NCBI RefSeq assembly: GCF_006715095.1
Contig: NZ_VFMO01000001.1
Span: 1,054,001-1,118,000 of the forward strand
Source: Yimella lutea
GTDB taxonomy: Bacteria > Actinomycetota > Actinomycetes > Actinomycetales > Dermatophilaceae
DNA: 64,000 nucleotides
Reading direction: 5' to 3'
Shown here: one piece after another, positions 39,183-47,813 of the stretch
How positions within the stretch are numbered: position 1 is the stretch's first letter
Layout of the letters: every line of letters begins with the position of its first letter
Notes under the pieces: model-generated
Told to the model about the DNA's origin: nothing
The model's input: the letters and a program-made list of their open reading frames with translations, nothing else
Database searches by the model: none
Translations under genes and position numbers: made by a program

Positions 39183-39221
39183 GGTCGGGTGCTCGTGGTC
39201 AAGTCCGGCGTATTGAGCACC

Positions 39222-39941
39222 TCAGACGTCGGAGATCGTGGTGTGTGACAGCTTGCGGCCGGCGATGAGCACACCGCCGATCAGGCACAACACGGCGGCG
39301 ATCAGCCCGAACCGCACCGGCGGGTGCACCTTCTGGCCCACGTCGGCGACGGAGTGCAGGACGCTGGTGCCCCAGGCGCGAGCCGAGAGCCAGGCCGCCG
39401 GCGAGATCAGCGAGGTCAGGCTCGCTTCCCAGACCAGCCAGTACACCAGGCATCCGACGACGCTGCGGTTCAGTAAGGTCGCGAGCGTGGTGAAGATCCC
39501 GGCATACGCGACGGACGCGGTCACGCCGCCGAGCAGCGCACCGAGCCAGAGGTCGTCCTGCACGCCGACCATGATCAACGCGGCGATCATCATCGGCACC
39601 GCCGCGAACACCAGCGTGCACAGCAACACCACGAACGCCTTCGTCGCGATGATCGACAGCCGCGACACCGGTTTGGTCAGCAGGTAGATGATCGAACCGT
39701 CATCGAACTCGGAGTTGATCAACGTCGTGGTCGCCATGAGCGCGACGACGGGCACGACGATGCCGATGCCGAACGTCCGCACGAGCACCAGGGGAGCATC
39801 GCCGGGAGACAGGGTGTCACCGTCGGCGACCCGGATCAGTGTGGCGAGCAGCAACAACAACGCCGGGATGAGGAACAGCAGGATGGCGCGGGCCCGCCCG
39901 AACAACGAGCGGACGGCCAGGCGCAGGATCGGAATGTTCAT
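39222..39941 (-). CDS. ABC transporter permease (ABC-2 type)
   Basis: 239 residues with six hydrophobic helices; the TLINSEFDDGSIIYLLTKPVSR element after helix 2 is characteristic of ABC-2-type export permeases. The gene overlaps the upstream ATPase by four bases and is last in a minus-strand operon of two ATPase/permease pairs. Substrate unknown. Confidence 0.88.
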   Translation of the reverse strand: MNIPILRLAVRSLFGRARAILLFLIPALLLLLATLIRVADGDTLSPGDAPLVLVRTFGIGIVVPVVALMATTTLINSEFDDGSIIYLLTKPVSRLSIIATKAFVVLLCTLVFAAVPMMIAALIMVGVQDDLWLGALLGGVTASVAYAGIFTTLATLLNRSVVGCLVYWLVWEASLTSLISPAAWLSARAWGTSVLHSVADVGQKVHPPVRFGLIAAVLCLIGGVLIAGRKLSHTTISDV

Positions 39942-40852
39942 CGGCCCACCAGGTAACTGAAGACGCTTTCCAGCGATTCGTCGGTCGGGATCAGTTCGAA
40001 GAGTCGGACGTCGGCATCACGGGCGAGTTTCGCGACCACCGTCGCGAAGCGTCCGAAGTCGTCGGCTTCGACCTCGAGGTACTTCTCGCCATTGACCCGG
40101 ACGCCGCGCACGGTGTCTTCGCGCATCAGCAAGGTCGCAAGTAATCGGTTGTCGCTGCTACGGATTCGGTACTGGTTCGGACGATCGGTCATCAACCGTC
40201 GGATGGCCGCGAAGTCTCCGGACGCCGCGTGCCGTCCGGAGACCACTACCTCCACCTGGCGCGCCAATTGCTCGACCTCCTCCAGGATGTGCGAGGAGAA
40301 GACGATCGTGCGCCCTTGTGCCGCATACGAATTCAGCAGACTCATCATCGAGCGCCGCTGGATCGGATCCATGCCGTTGAACGGTTCGTCGAGCAGCAGC
40401 ACCGCGGGATCGTGGACCAGCGCCGCGGCCACCTTGATGCGTTGGCGCATGCCCTTGCTGTAGGTCGAGATCTTGCGATCGGCCGCGTCGGCCAGAGCGA
40501 CCAACCCCACCGCGTGCTTGGTCGCGGCCTCTGCTTGGGGGAGTCGGTGCAGGTCGGCGTTCAGCCGCACGAACTGCTCGCCGGTGAGGAAGTCGTACAT
40601 CGGTTCCTGCACCGGCACGAGTCCGATGTGGCGATACATGCCGACGTCGCCGCGCACCGGACGTCCGTCGAGTGTCACGCTGCCGGCCGACGGAGCAAGG
40701 AGTCCGGCCATCATCGACAGCAACGTCGACTTGCCGGCACCGTTCGGGCCGAGCAGTCCGGTGATGCCGGGACGGATGTCCATGGAGACGTCGTTGACCG
40801 CGACGACGTTGCCGTACCACCGCGAAACCGATTGCAGCACAAGGTCGCTCAC
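39938..40852 (-). CDS. ABC transporter ATP-binding protein
   Basis: 304 residues from GTG 40852, overlapping the upstream permease stop (GTGA). Walker A GPNGAGKST, signature YSKGMRQR, Walker B VLLLDEPFNGMD and the H-loop SSHILEE are present, with a ~75-residue C-terminal extension common in ABC-2 exporters. Energises the permease encoded next. Confidence 0.94.
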   Translation of the reverse strand: MSDLVLQSVSRWYGNVVAVNDVSMDIRPGITGLLGPNGAGKSTLLSMMAGLLAPSAGSVTLDGRPVRGDVGMYRHIGLVPVQEPMYDFLTGEQFVRLNADLHRLPQAEAATKHAVGLVALADAADRKISTYSKGMRQRIKVAAALVHDPAVLLLDEPFNGMDPIQRRSMMSLLNSYAAQGRTIVFSSHILEEVEQLARQVEVVVSGRHAASGDFAAIRRLMTDRPNQYRIRSSDNRLLATLLMREDTVRGVRVNGEKYLEVEADDFGRFATVVAKLARDADVRLFELIPTDESLESVFSYLVGR

Positions 40853-41766
40853 AGCGATGCCGCCTTTCGCATCCGCTGGATCAACAGCAAGGTCGGTGCG
40901 ACCACCCACACCACACAGACCGCAGCGGCCGCAGGCACTCCCACTCCGGTCGGCCTCGGGATGGTCGGGTTGGGCGTCGGTTGGTCGAAGAGCCCGGCGA
41001 CGAGTTCGGCGACCGCGGTGAAGGGATTGAATGACGCCGGGATCTGCCCGCGTGCGGGATGCTCGCTCTGGTAGGTGATGCTCAGCGCGCTGGTGACGAT
41101 GCCCGAGGTCACCATCAGCACGATGATCACCGCGGCGACGGCAAGCCCGGAGCGCGTCGTCAGCGTGCACACCAACCCGGCGATCGCGGCCAGGATCAGC
41201 GCGAGCAAGAGCGCCCCGAACAATGCGGAGAGGTAGTTGCGGGTGTGCACCCCGCGGTCGAGTTCGGAGGTCATCGCGACGCCGTACCAGATGGTCATCG
41301 GCACGGCCACGACCAGGAAGATCGCGGTGGCCAGTGCGGCCAATCGCGTCAGCACGAACATCGTCCGCGACACCGGACGCGCGAAGTACAGCACGATCGT
41401 CCGATACCGCAGGTCGCGCGCGAACAGCACCGGCGCCTGCGTCGCCACGAACACCGTGATCAACAGCTGCGTCCAATACGGGAAGCCGAAGTAGTTGGAC
41501 AGGGGCGCGAACAGCTCGGCCTGGTCGGTCAGCGACATCCGTCCGAGCTGGACGATGATGCCCGCCAGCACGACCGCCGGGATGAGCATGAGGCCGGCGA
41601 TCAGCCAGGGCATCACCTTGGACTTGCCGGAGCGACCGACGCCGAACGCATGCCCGAGCGAGACCGTGAACAGTTCGCGCAGGATCGCACCCGTGCCCAG
41701 GCGGCGTCCCTGGAATCCGCGATATCCCAGGTCGTGAATGACGCCCTGGCGACTCGGCGTGCTCAT
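40849..41766 (-). CDS. ABC transporter permease (ABC-2 type)
   Basis: 305 residues. A cytoplasmic N-terminus (LGYRGFQGRRLG, a motif often seen at the start of these permeases) precedes about six helices; RDLRYRTIVLYFARPVSR follows the second helix. Overlaps both neighbours by four bases. It probably pairs with the upstream ATPase, giving two related exporters or one mixed complex. Confidence 0.88.
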   Translation of the reverse strand: MSTPSRQGVIHDLGYRGFQGRRLGTGAILRELFTVSLGHAFGVGRSGKSKVMPWLIAGLMLIPAVVLAGIIVQLGRMSLTDQAELFAPLSNYFGFPYWTQLLITVFVATQAPVLFARDLRYRTIVLYFARPVSRTMFVLTRLAALATAIFLVVAVPMTIWYGVAMTSELDRGVHTRNYLSALFGALLLALILAAIAGLVCTLTTRSGLAVAAVIIVLMVTSGIVTSALSITYQSEHPARGQIPASFNPFTAVAELVAGLFDQPTPNPTIPRPTGVGVPAAAAVCVVWVVAPTLLLIQRMRKAASL

Positions 41767-42692
41767 GCGTCAGCCCCTTGTTGGAAGACCTCTTCGAGGG
41801 TGTGGTGGATCTCCTGCACCCGCACGAGTCCGAGCCCGAGATCGACGGCGACATCGCGGACGACGTCCAGTGCCTCCGGATGATCGATGCGCACCTGCAC
41901 CTGTTCGCCGGCCGGCCAGGCCTGCAGGCCGTGGTCGACGAGCGCCTGCCCGAACCGGCGGTCACTGCCCGCCGGACCCAGCACCTCGACCAACACCGTG
42001 CCGGTCGTGTGCGTGAGCTCGGACGTGGCGGACGCGCGCAGCAGGCAGCCGGCGTCGATCACCACGATGTGGTCGGCGGTGCGCTCGAGCTCACCGAGCA
42101 GGTGACTGGTCACCGCGACCGAGATGCCGAAGTCGCTGCCCACCCGTGCGATGAGGTCGAGCATGTCGTCGCGGGCGCGCGGGTCGAGTCCGTTGGTCGG
42201 CTCGTCGAGGAAGACCAGGCTCGGGTCGTGCACGATCGCCTGCGCGAGCTTGGCCCGCTGCTTCATGCCGGTGGAGTAGCCGCCCATCGCGCGGTGGCGT
42301 TCCTCGTCCAGCCCCACGTGGCGCAACACCTCGGACGTGCGCTCGCGGGCGGCCGTACGGGGCAGCCCGGACATCAACGCCATGTGCATCACGAAGTCGG
42401 CCGCGCTGACATCGCCTGGCAGACAGTCGTGTTCGGGCATGTAACCGACGCGCGACCGGATCTCTGCACCCTGCGTGGCGGGGTCGAGTCCGAGGACGCG
42501 TGCGGATCCGCTGGTCGCCGGAAGCAGCCCGAGCAGCACCTTGATGAGGGTCGATTTACCGGCACCGTTCACGCCGACGACTCCGGTCACGCCGGCGGGG
42601 ATCCGCAGGCTCAGGTCGTCGAGGGCGCGCACGCCGGGGTACTGCTTGGTCAGTCGGTCCGTCTCGATGACGAACCCCTGCGCGGATTGCAC
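41763..42692 (-). CDS. ABC transporter ATP-binding protein
   Basis: 309 residues from GTG 42692 behind AAGGGGGTG. Walker A GVNGAGKST, signature YSTGMKQR, Walker B LVFLDEPTNGLD and the switch His in TSHLLGELE are present. First of the two ATPases in this operon. Its start lies inside the 3' end of the sirtuin gene (43-bp overlap). Confidence 0.94.
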   Translation of the reverse strand: MQSAQGFVIETDRLTKQYPGVRALDDLSLRIPAGVTGVVGVNGAGKSTLIKVLLGLLPATSGSARVLGLDPATQGAEIRSRVGYMPEHDCLPGDVSAADFVMHMALMSGLPRTAARERTSEVLRHVGLDEERHRAMGGYSTGMKQRAKLAQAIVHDPSLVFLDEPTNGLDPRARDDMLDLIARVGSDFGISVAVTSHLLGELERTADHIVVIDAGCLLRASATSELTHTTGTVLVEVLGPAGSDRRFGQALVDHGLQAWPAGEQVQVRIDHPEALDVVRDVAVDLGLGLVRVQEIHHTLEEVFQQGADA

Positions 42693-43525
42693 CGTCGGCA
42701 CCCCCTTATCAGCCGGAACGATTCGTCCGCAGCGTATGCCCATTCATCGACAGCGTCCGGAAGGCGCGCTCCGGTCGCCCGGATCGCTTGCACCAGCGCG
42801 GGCAGGGCGCTCGCTGCCGGTGCCCGCCAGACGTGGGTCACCTCGTCGCTGTGCTCGGTCGGATTCGGGTTGATCTCGATCACCGGCACGCCCCGAGCCC
42901 CGGCGAACCTCGGGAGCAGCGACGCCGGCGCGACGATGCCGGAGGTGCCGACGGTGAGCACCAGATCGGCACTTTGTACTTCCTCGACCGCCCGGTCGAA
43001 CGCGTCCGGCGGGAGCATCTCGCCGAACCACACGACGCCCGGACGCACCAGCCCGCCGCACGCCGGACAACTCGGGGGAGCGAGCCGTTCGACCGGCTCG
43101 TGCGGCACGTCCACGCGATCGGTGTACGGACGTTCGCAGTCGCTGCACCGGAACGCCGACAGGTTGCCGTGCAGGTGGACGACATCGCTGCTGCCGCCGC
43201 GTTCGTGCAGGTCGTCCACGTTCTGTGTCACCACCAGGACGTCGGCCCCCTCCTCCCAGTCGGCCAGCGCCCGGTGTCCTGCGTTCGGCTCCACCTGATG
43301 GTGCCGCTCGAACCGCCACAGGTACCAGGCCCACACCATCTCCGGGTCCTCGTCCCAGGCATCGATGCTCGCCAACTGCATCGGGTCGTAGCGGTTCCAC
43401 AGCCCGTCCTCGGGGTCGCGAAACGTCGCAAGCCCGCTCTCGGCCGAGATCCCCGCACCGGTGAGCACCACCACCCGCCGCGCGTCCCGGGCCACCTCGA
43501 GTACTTCGTCCAGCACGTTCGTCAT
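42650..43525 (-). CDS. NAD-dependent protein deacylase (sirtuin)
   Basis: 291 residues from ATG 43525. Rossmann motifs LTGAGISAESGLATFRD and TQNVDDLHERGG, catalytic His in VHLHGNL, and a zinc ribbon CSDC...CPAC. GTSGIVAPAS and EINPNP close the NAD site. Class III deacylases remove acetyl or acyl groups from lysine. The last ~40 residues are Arg/Ser-rich and overlap the ABC ATPase gene, so the true C-terminus may differ from relatives. Confidence 0.94.
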   Translation of the reverse strand: MTNVLDEVLEVARDARRVVVLTGAGISAESGLATFRDPEDGLWNRYDPMQLASIDAWDEDPEMVWAWYLWRFERHHQVEPNAGHRALADWEEGADVLVVTQNVDDLHERGGSSDVVHLHGNLSAFRCSDCERPYTDRVDVPHEPVERLAPPSCPACGGLVRPGVVWFGEMLPPDAFDRAVEEVQSADLVLTVGTSGIVAPASLLPRFAGARGVPVIEINPNPTEHSDEVTHVWRAPAASALPALVQAIRATGARLPDAVDEWAYAADESFRLIRGCRRCNPRRGSSSRRTD

Positions 43526-43589
43526 GCGTTCACGGTAGTTGTCCACAGGGCCCTCGGCAGGATCGGCGGATCGGGCGCACCATGTACCG

Positions 43590-44459
43590 ATGGACGTCGT
43601 GTCGTGGGAAGAGGTGCAGTCGCGTGGACTCGGCGCCCGGGACGTGCGCCGACTCGTCGCGACCGGTGAATGGACACGTCTGCGGCGAGGGTGGTTTGCC
43701 ACCCGCGCCGCTGCGGACGACGAGGACGCTCACCGTCTTCGCGCGATCGCGTACAAACGGGAGTACGCCGGCCGAGCGGTCATCAGCCACGTGTCGGCGC
43801 TCGTCCACTGGGAATTGCCGACGATCGATCGGGATCTGTCGGTGGTGCACCTGTCGAGGACGGTCGCGGGGAAGTCACGCCGTCTCGGTGACCTGCACCT
43901 GCACGTAGCCCTCGCTCGAGAGCTGCAACCTCGGGACGGCGTCGAACACCCGGCGATCGCGGCTCTGCAGGTTGCTCAGACCGATCTGCCGGCCGCGCTC
44001 GCCGCTGCGGACGCTGCCTGGCGTCGAGGCCTGCTCCGACCCGACGACCTCGAACTGTGCGCGCCGGCGTTCCTGCGACGCAAGGGCCGGGTCGCGACGG
44101 CCCAGGTGGTCGAGCAGATCGACCGCCGCCACGAATCTCCCGGTGAGACTTTGACCGCTCTGCAACTGCGACTCGCCGGCGTCGCCTATGAGCCGCAGTT
44201 CGACGTGCCTGACTCGGGACAGTGGACGCCCGCCGGCCGTGGGTATCGCGCCGACTTCCGCGTGATCGGTCACAACGTGCTCATCGAGTTCGACGGCAAG
44301 GTGAAGTACGAGAACGGCGACTCGGTGTTCCAGGAGAAGAAGCGCGAAGATCACCTGCGCTCGCTCGGCTGGATCGTCGTCCGCGTTGTGTGGTCCGATC
44401 TGAAGATCCCTGGGCGCGTTGCGACCCTCGTCCGCGAGGCGGTTGCTCGGGCGTCGTGA
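43590..44459 (+). CDS. AbiEi-like N-domain plus PD-(D/E)XK-like C-domain
   Basis: 289 residues from ATG 43590; weak ribosome site. The N-terminal SRGLGARDVRRLVATGEWTR and RRGWFA are of the AbiEi winged-helix type, then ISHVSALVHWELP. The C-terminal half has SPGETLTALQLRLAGV, RADFRVIGHNVLIEFDGKVKY and LRSLGWIVVRVVWSDL, a DUF559-like nuclease core. Second such protein in the window and again without a toxin partner. Divergent from the sirtuin. Confidence 0.78.
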   Translation: MDVVSWEEVQSRGLGARDVRRLVATGEWTRLRRGWFATRAAADDEDAHRLRAIAYKREYAGRAVISHVSALVHWELPTIDRDLSVVHLSRTVAGKSRRLGDLHLHVALARELQPRDGVEHPAIAALQVAQTDLPAALAAADAAWRRGLLRPDDLELCAPAFLRRKGRVATAQVVEQIDRRHESPGETLTALQLRLAGVAYEPQFDVPDSGQWTPAGRGYRADFRVIGHNVLIEFDGKVKYENGDSVFQEKKREDHLRSLGWIVVRVVWSDLKIPGRVATLVREAVARAS

Positions 44460-44492
44460 GTGTGGCCCGGTAGTGCTGTGTTCTCAGGCGGT

Positions 44493-44683
44493 GTCGCATC
44501 GCCTTCCGGCGCCGGGCTTTCCAGGGTGTGGAGTTTTCAAGCCGGCTTTGGACGGACCGGGGTGCGTGGCTCTGCTTGCCCACGTCACCTACCTGGGACG
44601 GGGAGTTCGAAGTTGCGCAGGTTACGTCCATTTGCGCAGGTTACGTACAAAGGCCCGGGTTACGTCCGGATGCGCACGTTATA
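44493..44683 (+). repeat. Left half of the interrupted nested palindrome, with flanking homology
   Basis: TGCGCAGGTTACGT occurs at 44614-44627 and 44633-44646, then the inner arm TCCGGATGCGCACGT (44665-44679) and the target duplication TATA (44680-44683). The 44493-44540 segment is also similar, inverted, to 46335-46385. No gene in this 224-bp gap. Confidence 0.75.
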
Positions 44684-44692
44684 CGGAATGAA

Positions 44693-45679
44693 TCAAGCTG
44701 TTTGGGACAGCTGTGGGTTGGGTGTGTTGGGTTTGTTGATCCAGACGGTGTCTGGGGGCATGTGCGTGATCGGCGGTTTGTGGTGCCGGGCGGTGTGCTT
44801 GGCGGCGTAGGCGGCTTTGGTGGTTGCCCACTGGTCGTGGGTACTGCTCCAGGTGCCGTGGTGGACTCGGGCCGGGGTGTGTCCGGCGAGGCCGGCGTGG
44901 TGGTGGCGGGTGTTATACCGGTCGAAGAACTCGGCACTCCACTGCCGCGCGTGTTCTAAGGAGTCGAACTCTTCGGGGTAGTCCAGGTCGTACTTCACCG
45001 TTTTGAACAACGCCTCGGCGAACGCGTTGTCGTTCGACACCCGAGGGCGTGAGTACGAGGCGTGGACGTGCATCGTGGCCAGCAGTTCTCGCACGGTCCC
45101 GGCTCGCATCACGCCACCGTTGTCGGCATGGATGACCTGCGGTGTGCCCTGCTGGGCGGTGAACGCGTTGTTGAACAGTTCCTGGGTGAACCGGTGGTCC
45201 TCGACGTGCTCGACGCGGTACCCGACCACGTACCTCGAGTACAGATCGATCATCGAGTACAGCTTGAAACTCATCCGTCCTGGACCGGGCAGGTTGGTGA
45301 TGTCCCAGCACCACACTTGTCCCGGGGCGGTGGCGTGCAACCGGGGAGTGGACCGTGCACCGTACCCGCGGTGCGCGGTGTGCCGGCGGCGATCACTGGA
45401 CTGCCCTTCGCGACGCATGATGCGGTGCATCGAGGGCAACGAACACAGGTACACGCCCTGATCCAGTGGTTCGAAGTGTGCCTGCCGGATCGATAACCCT
45501 GCCAACTCGACCGTGTTGAGGGCCTGCACCACGGCCTTCGCCTCGGCAGCGGTGACACGGTTGGGGTACGCCCGTTCCGTGTGGGGCACCACCACCCCGA
45601 TCCGTGGGGGCGGATTGAGATATCGGTAGTAGGACGACCGAGCGATCCCCAGCCAGGCACAACCCTGGACGATGCTCAC
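44693..45679 (-). CDS. IS3-family transposase OrfB (DDE integrase)
   Basis: 328 residues from GTG 45679. rve-type core with the first Asp in WCWDITNL, the second in HADNGG and Glu in DNAFAEALFKTVKYD, in the spacing typical of IS3 OrfB; a helix-turn-helix-like N-terminus precedes it. Overlaps orfA by four bases in the -1 frame, consistent with either coupling or the programmed slip used by this family. All catalytic residues are intact, so it may be active. Confidence 0.95.
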   Translation of the reverse strand: MSIVQGCAWLGIARSSYYRYLNPPPRIGVVVPHTERAYPNRVTAAEAKAVVQALNTVELAGLSIRQAHFEPLDQGVYLCSLPSMHRIMRREGQSSDRRRHTAHRGYGARSTPRLHATAPGQVWCWDITNLPGPGRMSFKLYSMIDLYSRYVVGYRVEHVEDHRFTQELFNNAFTAQQGTPQVIHADNGGVMRAGTVRELLATMHVHASYSRPRVSNDNAFAEALFKTVKYDLDYPEEFDSLEHARQWSAEFFDRYNTRHHHAGLAGHTPARVHHGTWSSTHDQWATTKAAYAAKHTARHHKPPITHMPPDTVWINKPNTPNPQLSQTA

Positions 45680-46164
45680 TCCGGCATGGCCGAGGGCCGT
45701 GACGGTATCGGCGGCAACCTCGAAGTATCGGGGTCTCTCAACCAGTCCGGCATCCCCGGGCGGGGTGGTGGTTCCTCCTGGTTGGGGCCCGCGCTCTTGG
45801 CCAATCCCTCCAAGAGCGCGGCAGCTTTTCCCAGCAGTTCCACCGCGGACTGCGATTGCTCCAGTTCTTGTTGCAACCGCTGGTTCTCACGCCGCAACCG
45901 TTCCAGCTCAACGCGTTCGTCATATTTCAACACGTGCCTCGCTACCGTCGTTGGCTCTTTGGTGGCCGGGTCGACCAACCGGCCAGCGTCCCGCCACATC
46001 GACCACTTCTTGATCGAGAACGGCGTGACACCGACCCTACGCAGGAACGCGGCCTTCGCACCACGCTCGAGGCACTGGTCATGCTCCAGCAGCAGAGCCC
46101 ACCGCTGCTCATCAGTGAAAGCCGCATGACGCGACGGACGAAACGGCACCTCATCAGAAACCAT
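45676..46164 (-). CDS. IS3-family transposase OrfA (DNA-binding subunit)
   Basis: 162 residues from ATG 46164. An N-terminal helix-turn-helix region with a WALLLEHDQCLERGAKAAFL helix is followed by a leucine-zipper coiled coil (ELERLRRENQRLQQELEQ), as in IS3 OrfA proteins that bind the terminal repeats and multimerise. A Pro-rich tail ends at the orfB overlap. Confidence 0.88.
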   Translation of the reverse strand: MVSDEVPFRPSRHAAFTDEQRWALLLEHDQCLERGAKAAFLRRVGVTPFSIKKWSMWRDAGRLVDPATKEPTTVARHVLKYDERVELERLRRENQRLQQELEQSQSAVELLGKAAALLEGLAKSAGPNQEEPPPRPGMPDWLRDPDTSRLPPIPSRPSAMPE

Positions 46165-46216
46165 CAGGGAAATCCTTTCCCCACCCAGCTGTCTCACAAC
46201 AGCCTGACGCACTGGG

Positions 46217-46385
46217 TATAACGTGCGCATCCGGATGCAGCGCGGGCACCTGTACGTAACCAGCGCATCTGTACCTACGGTGCGCATCGTTGCCGGCCGC
46301 GAACGCGAGAAAGCAGCGCAAGCCCCAAACCCGCCTCCTTCAAGGCCTGCTCGAGAACCGGACGCCACGAGAAGCCCGGCGCCGG
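46217..46385 (+). repeat. Right half of the interrupted nested palindrome, with flanking homology
   Basis: TATA (46217-46220), inner arm ACGTGCGCATCCGGA (46221-46235), outer arm TACGTAACCAGCGCA (46253-46267), then GGTGCGCATCGTTGCCGGCC. This is nearly identical, inverted, to 9563-9660. Confidence 0.8.
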
Positions 46386-46815
46386 AGGGCGATACGGAAC
46401 CCGTCTGCGAAGGCGAGTACCGAGAGCCGGACGGGGAAACGAAACTGCCCGAAAACCCGACCACAACGCCCCGAACAACGAAGGTGCCCAGCACCACAAC
46501 GCCTCGATTTGGCGCGTACGCCACTGCATGGCACACTGGACAAGTTGCTTGTTGCGTGATGTCGCATCTGTTCGACCGGTTCAACCCGGGCGAAGTGCGG
46601 AATCTTCGTTGGCGCTGAGGCGAAGTTTGGCCTAGTGACAACGGCACAAGCCCCGGTCTCTACGGACCGGCCCACCCCGCCACTCGGTGAAAACGTGTGC
46701 GCTGTGCTGCGAAGCAGGTGCGACACACCCGACCGCGGGGGTCGGGGCCGGAGCCCGAAAAGGCCGGCCAATTGACAGATGTAATAGAAGTACGGCGAGA
46801 GAGAGACGCGACAAG
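46386..46815 (+). promoter_or_regulatory. Upstream region of the S10 operon
   Basis: 430 bp with no supportable gene; small frames lack ribosome sites. A TTGACA at 46772-46777 and an AT-rich stretch just upstream of rpsJ are promoter candidates, but no -10 element at standard spacing is obvious. Confidence 0.35.
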
Positions 46816-47124
46816 ATGGCGGGACAGAAGATCCGCATCCGGCTGAAGTCGTATGACCACGAAGTCATCGACAGCTCGGCGCGCAAGATTGTCGACACGG
46901 TTACTCGTGCCGGCGCAACGGTGGTCGGCCCTGTGCCGCTCCCGACGGAGAAGAACGTCTTCTGCGTCATCCGTTCGCCGCACAAGTACAAGGACAGCCG
47001 CGAGCACTTCGAGATGCGTACGCACAAGCGGCTCATCGACATTGTTGACCCGACGCCCAAGGCAGTCGACTCGCTCATGCGTCTCGACCTCCCGGCTGAC
47101 GTCAACATCGAGATCAAGCTCTGA
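46816..47124 (+). CDS. rpsJ: 30S ribosomal protein S10
   Basis: 102 residues ([32 protein letters not shown]), family length. Head protein of the 30S and, with NusB, a transcription antitermination factor. First gene of the S10 operon rpsJ-rplC-rplD-rplW-rplB-rpsS-rplV-rpsC-rplP-rpmC-rpsQ. Confidence 0.98.
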   Translation: MAGQKIRIRLKSYDHEVIDSSARKIVDTVTRAGATVVGPVPLPTEKNVFCVIRSPHKYKDSREHFEMRTHKRLIDIVDPTPKAVDSLMRLDLPADVNIEIKL

Positions 47125-47139
47125 AAGGGGGAGTGACTC

Positions 47140-47808
47140 ATGACTCACACCACTGAGCGCTCCGTCAAGGGCGTTCTCGGCGAGAAGCTCGGCATGACCC
47201 AGGTGTGGGACGAGAACAACCTTCTCGTTCCGGTCACCGTGATCCAGGCCGGCCCCTGTGTCGTCACGCAGGTGCGCGGCGAAGAGGCCGACGGCTACCA
47301 CGCGGTCCAGATCGCCTTCGGTGCGATCGACCCGCGCAAGGTCACCAAGCCGTTGACCGGTCACTTCGAGAAGGCCGGCGTGACGCCGCGCCGCCACGTC
47401 GTCGAGATCCGCACCGCTGACGCTGCCGAGTACACGCTCGGCCAGGAGATCACGGTCGACACCTTCGAGACCGGCCAGGAGATCGACGTCGTCGGTCGCA
47501 CCAAGGGCAAGGGTTTCGCCGGTGTCATGAAGCGTCACGGCTTCCACGGCGTGAGCTCCTCGCACGGTGCGCACAAGAACCACCGCAAGCCCGGCTCGAT
47601 CGGTGGCTGCGCCACCCCGGGCCGTGTCTTCAAGGGGATGCGCATGGCCGGCCGTATGGGCGGCGTGCGACAGACCACCCAGAACCTCACGATCCACGCC
47701 GTGGACGCCGACAAGGGCCTGCTGCTCGTCAAGGGTGCCGTTCCCGGTCCCCGCGGCGGCGTCGTCCTGGTGCGCACGGCTGCTAAGTCGATTCAGAAGG
47801 ACGCCTGA
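47140..47808 (+). CDS. rplC: 50S ribosomal protein L3
   Basis: 222 residues. [15 protein letters not shown] start, the [14 protein letters not shown] tip loop that reaches towards the peptidyl transferase centre, and [19 protein letters not shown] with the methylatable Gln position replaced by the usual actinobacterial sequence. 15 bp after rpsJ. Confidence 0.98.
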   Translation: MTHTTERSVKGVLGEKLGMTQVWDENNLLVPVTVIQAGPCVVTQVRGEEADGYHAVQIAFGAIDPRKVTKPLTGHFEKAGVTPRRHVVEIRTADAAEYTLGQEITVDTFETGQEIDVVGRTKGKGFAGVMKRHGFHGVSSSHGAHKNHRKPGSIGGCATPGRVFKGMRMAGRMGGVRQTTQNLTIHAVDADKGLLLVKGAVPGPRGGVVLVRTAAKSIQKDA

Positions 47809-47813
47809 TTTCG

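Larger units (their letters stand above)
44684..46216 (-). mobile_element. IS3-family insertion sequence inserted at a hairpin loop
   Basis: 1,533 bp with orfA and orfB on the minus strand. Imperfect terminal inverted repeats share GCTGTT and GACAGCTG (44697-44711 and the complement near 46190-46204). TATA directly flanks both ends (44680-44683 and 46217-46220). The outside sequences TCCGGATGCGCACGT and ACGTGCGCATCCGGA are exact complements, so insertion was at the centre of a palindrome. Confidence 0.85.

Noticed and set aside
46223..46618. 131-codon frame right of the insertion sequence
   Set aside because: It begins inside the palindrome repeat, is Pro/Thr/Arg low complexity and has no ribosome site.
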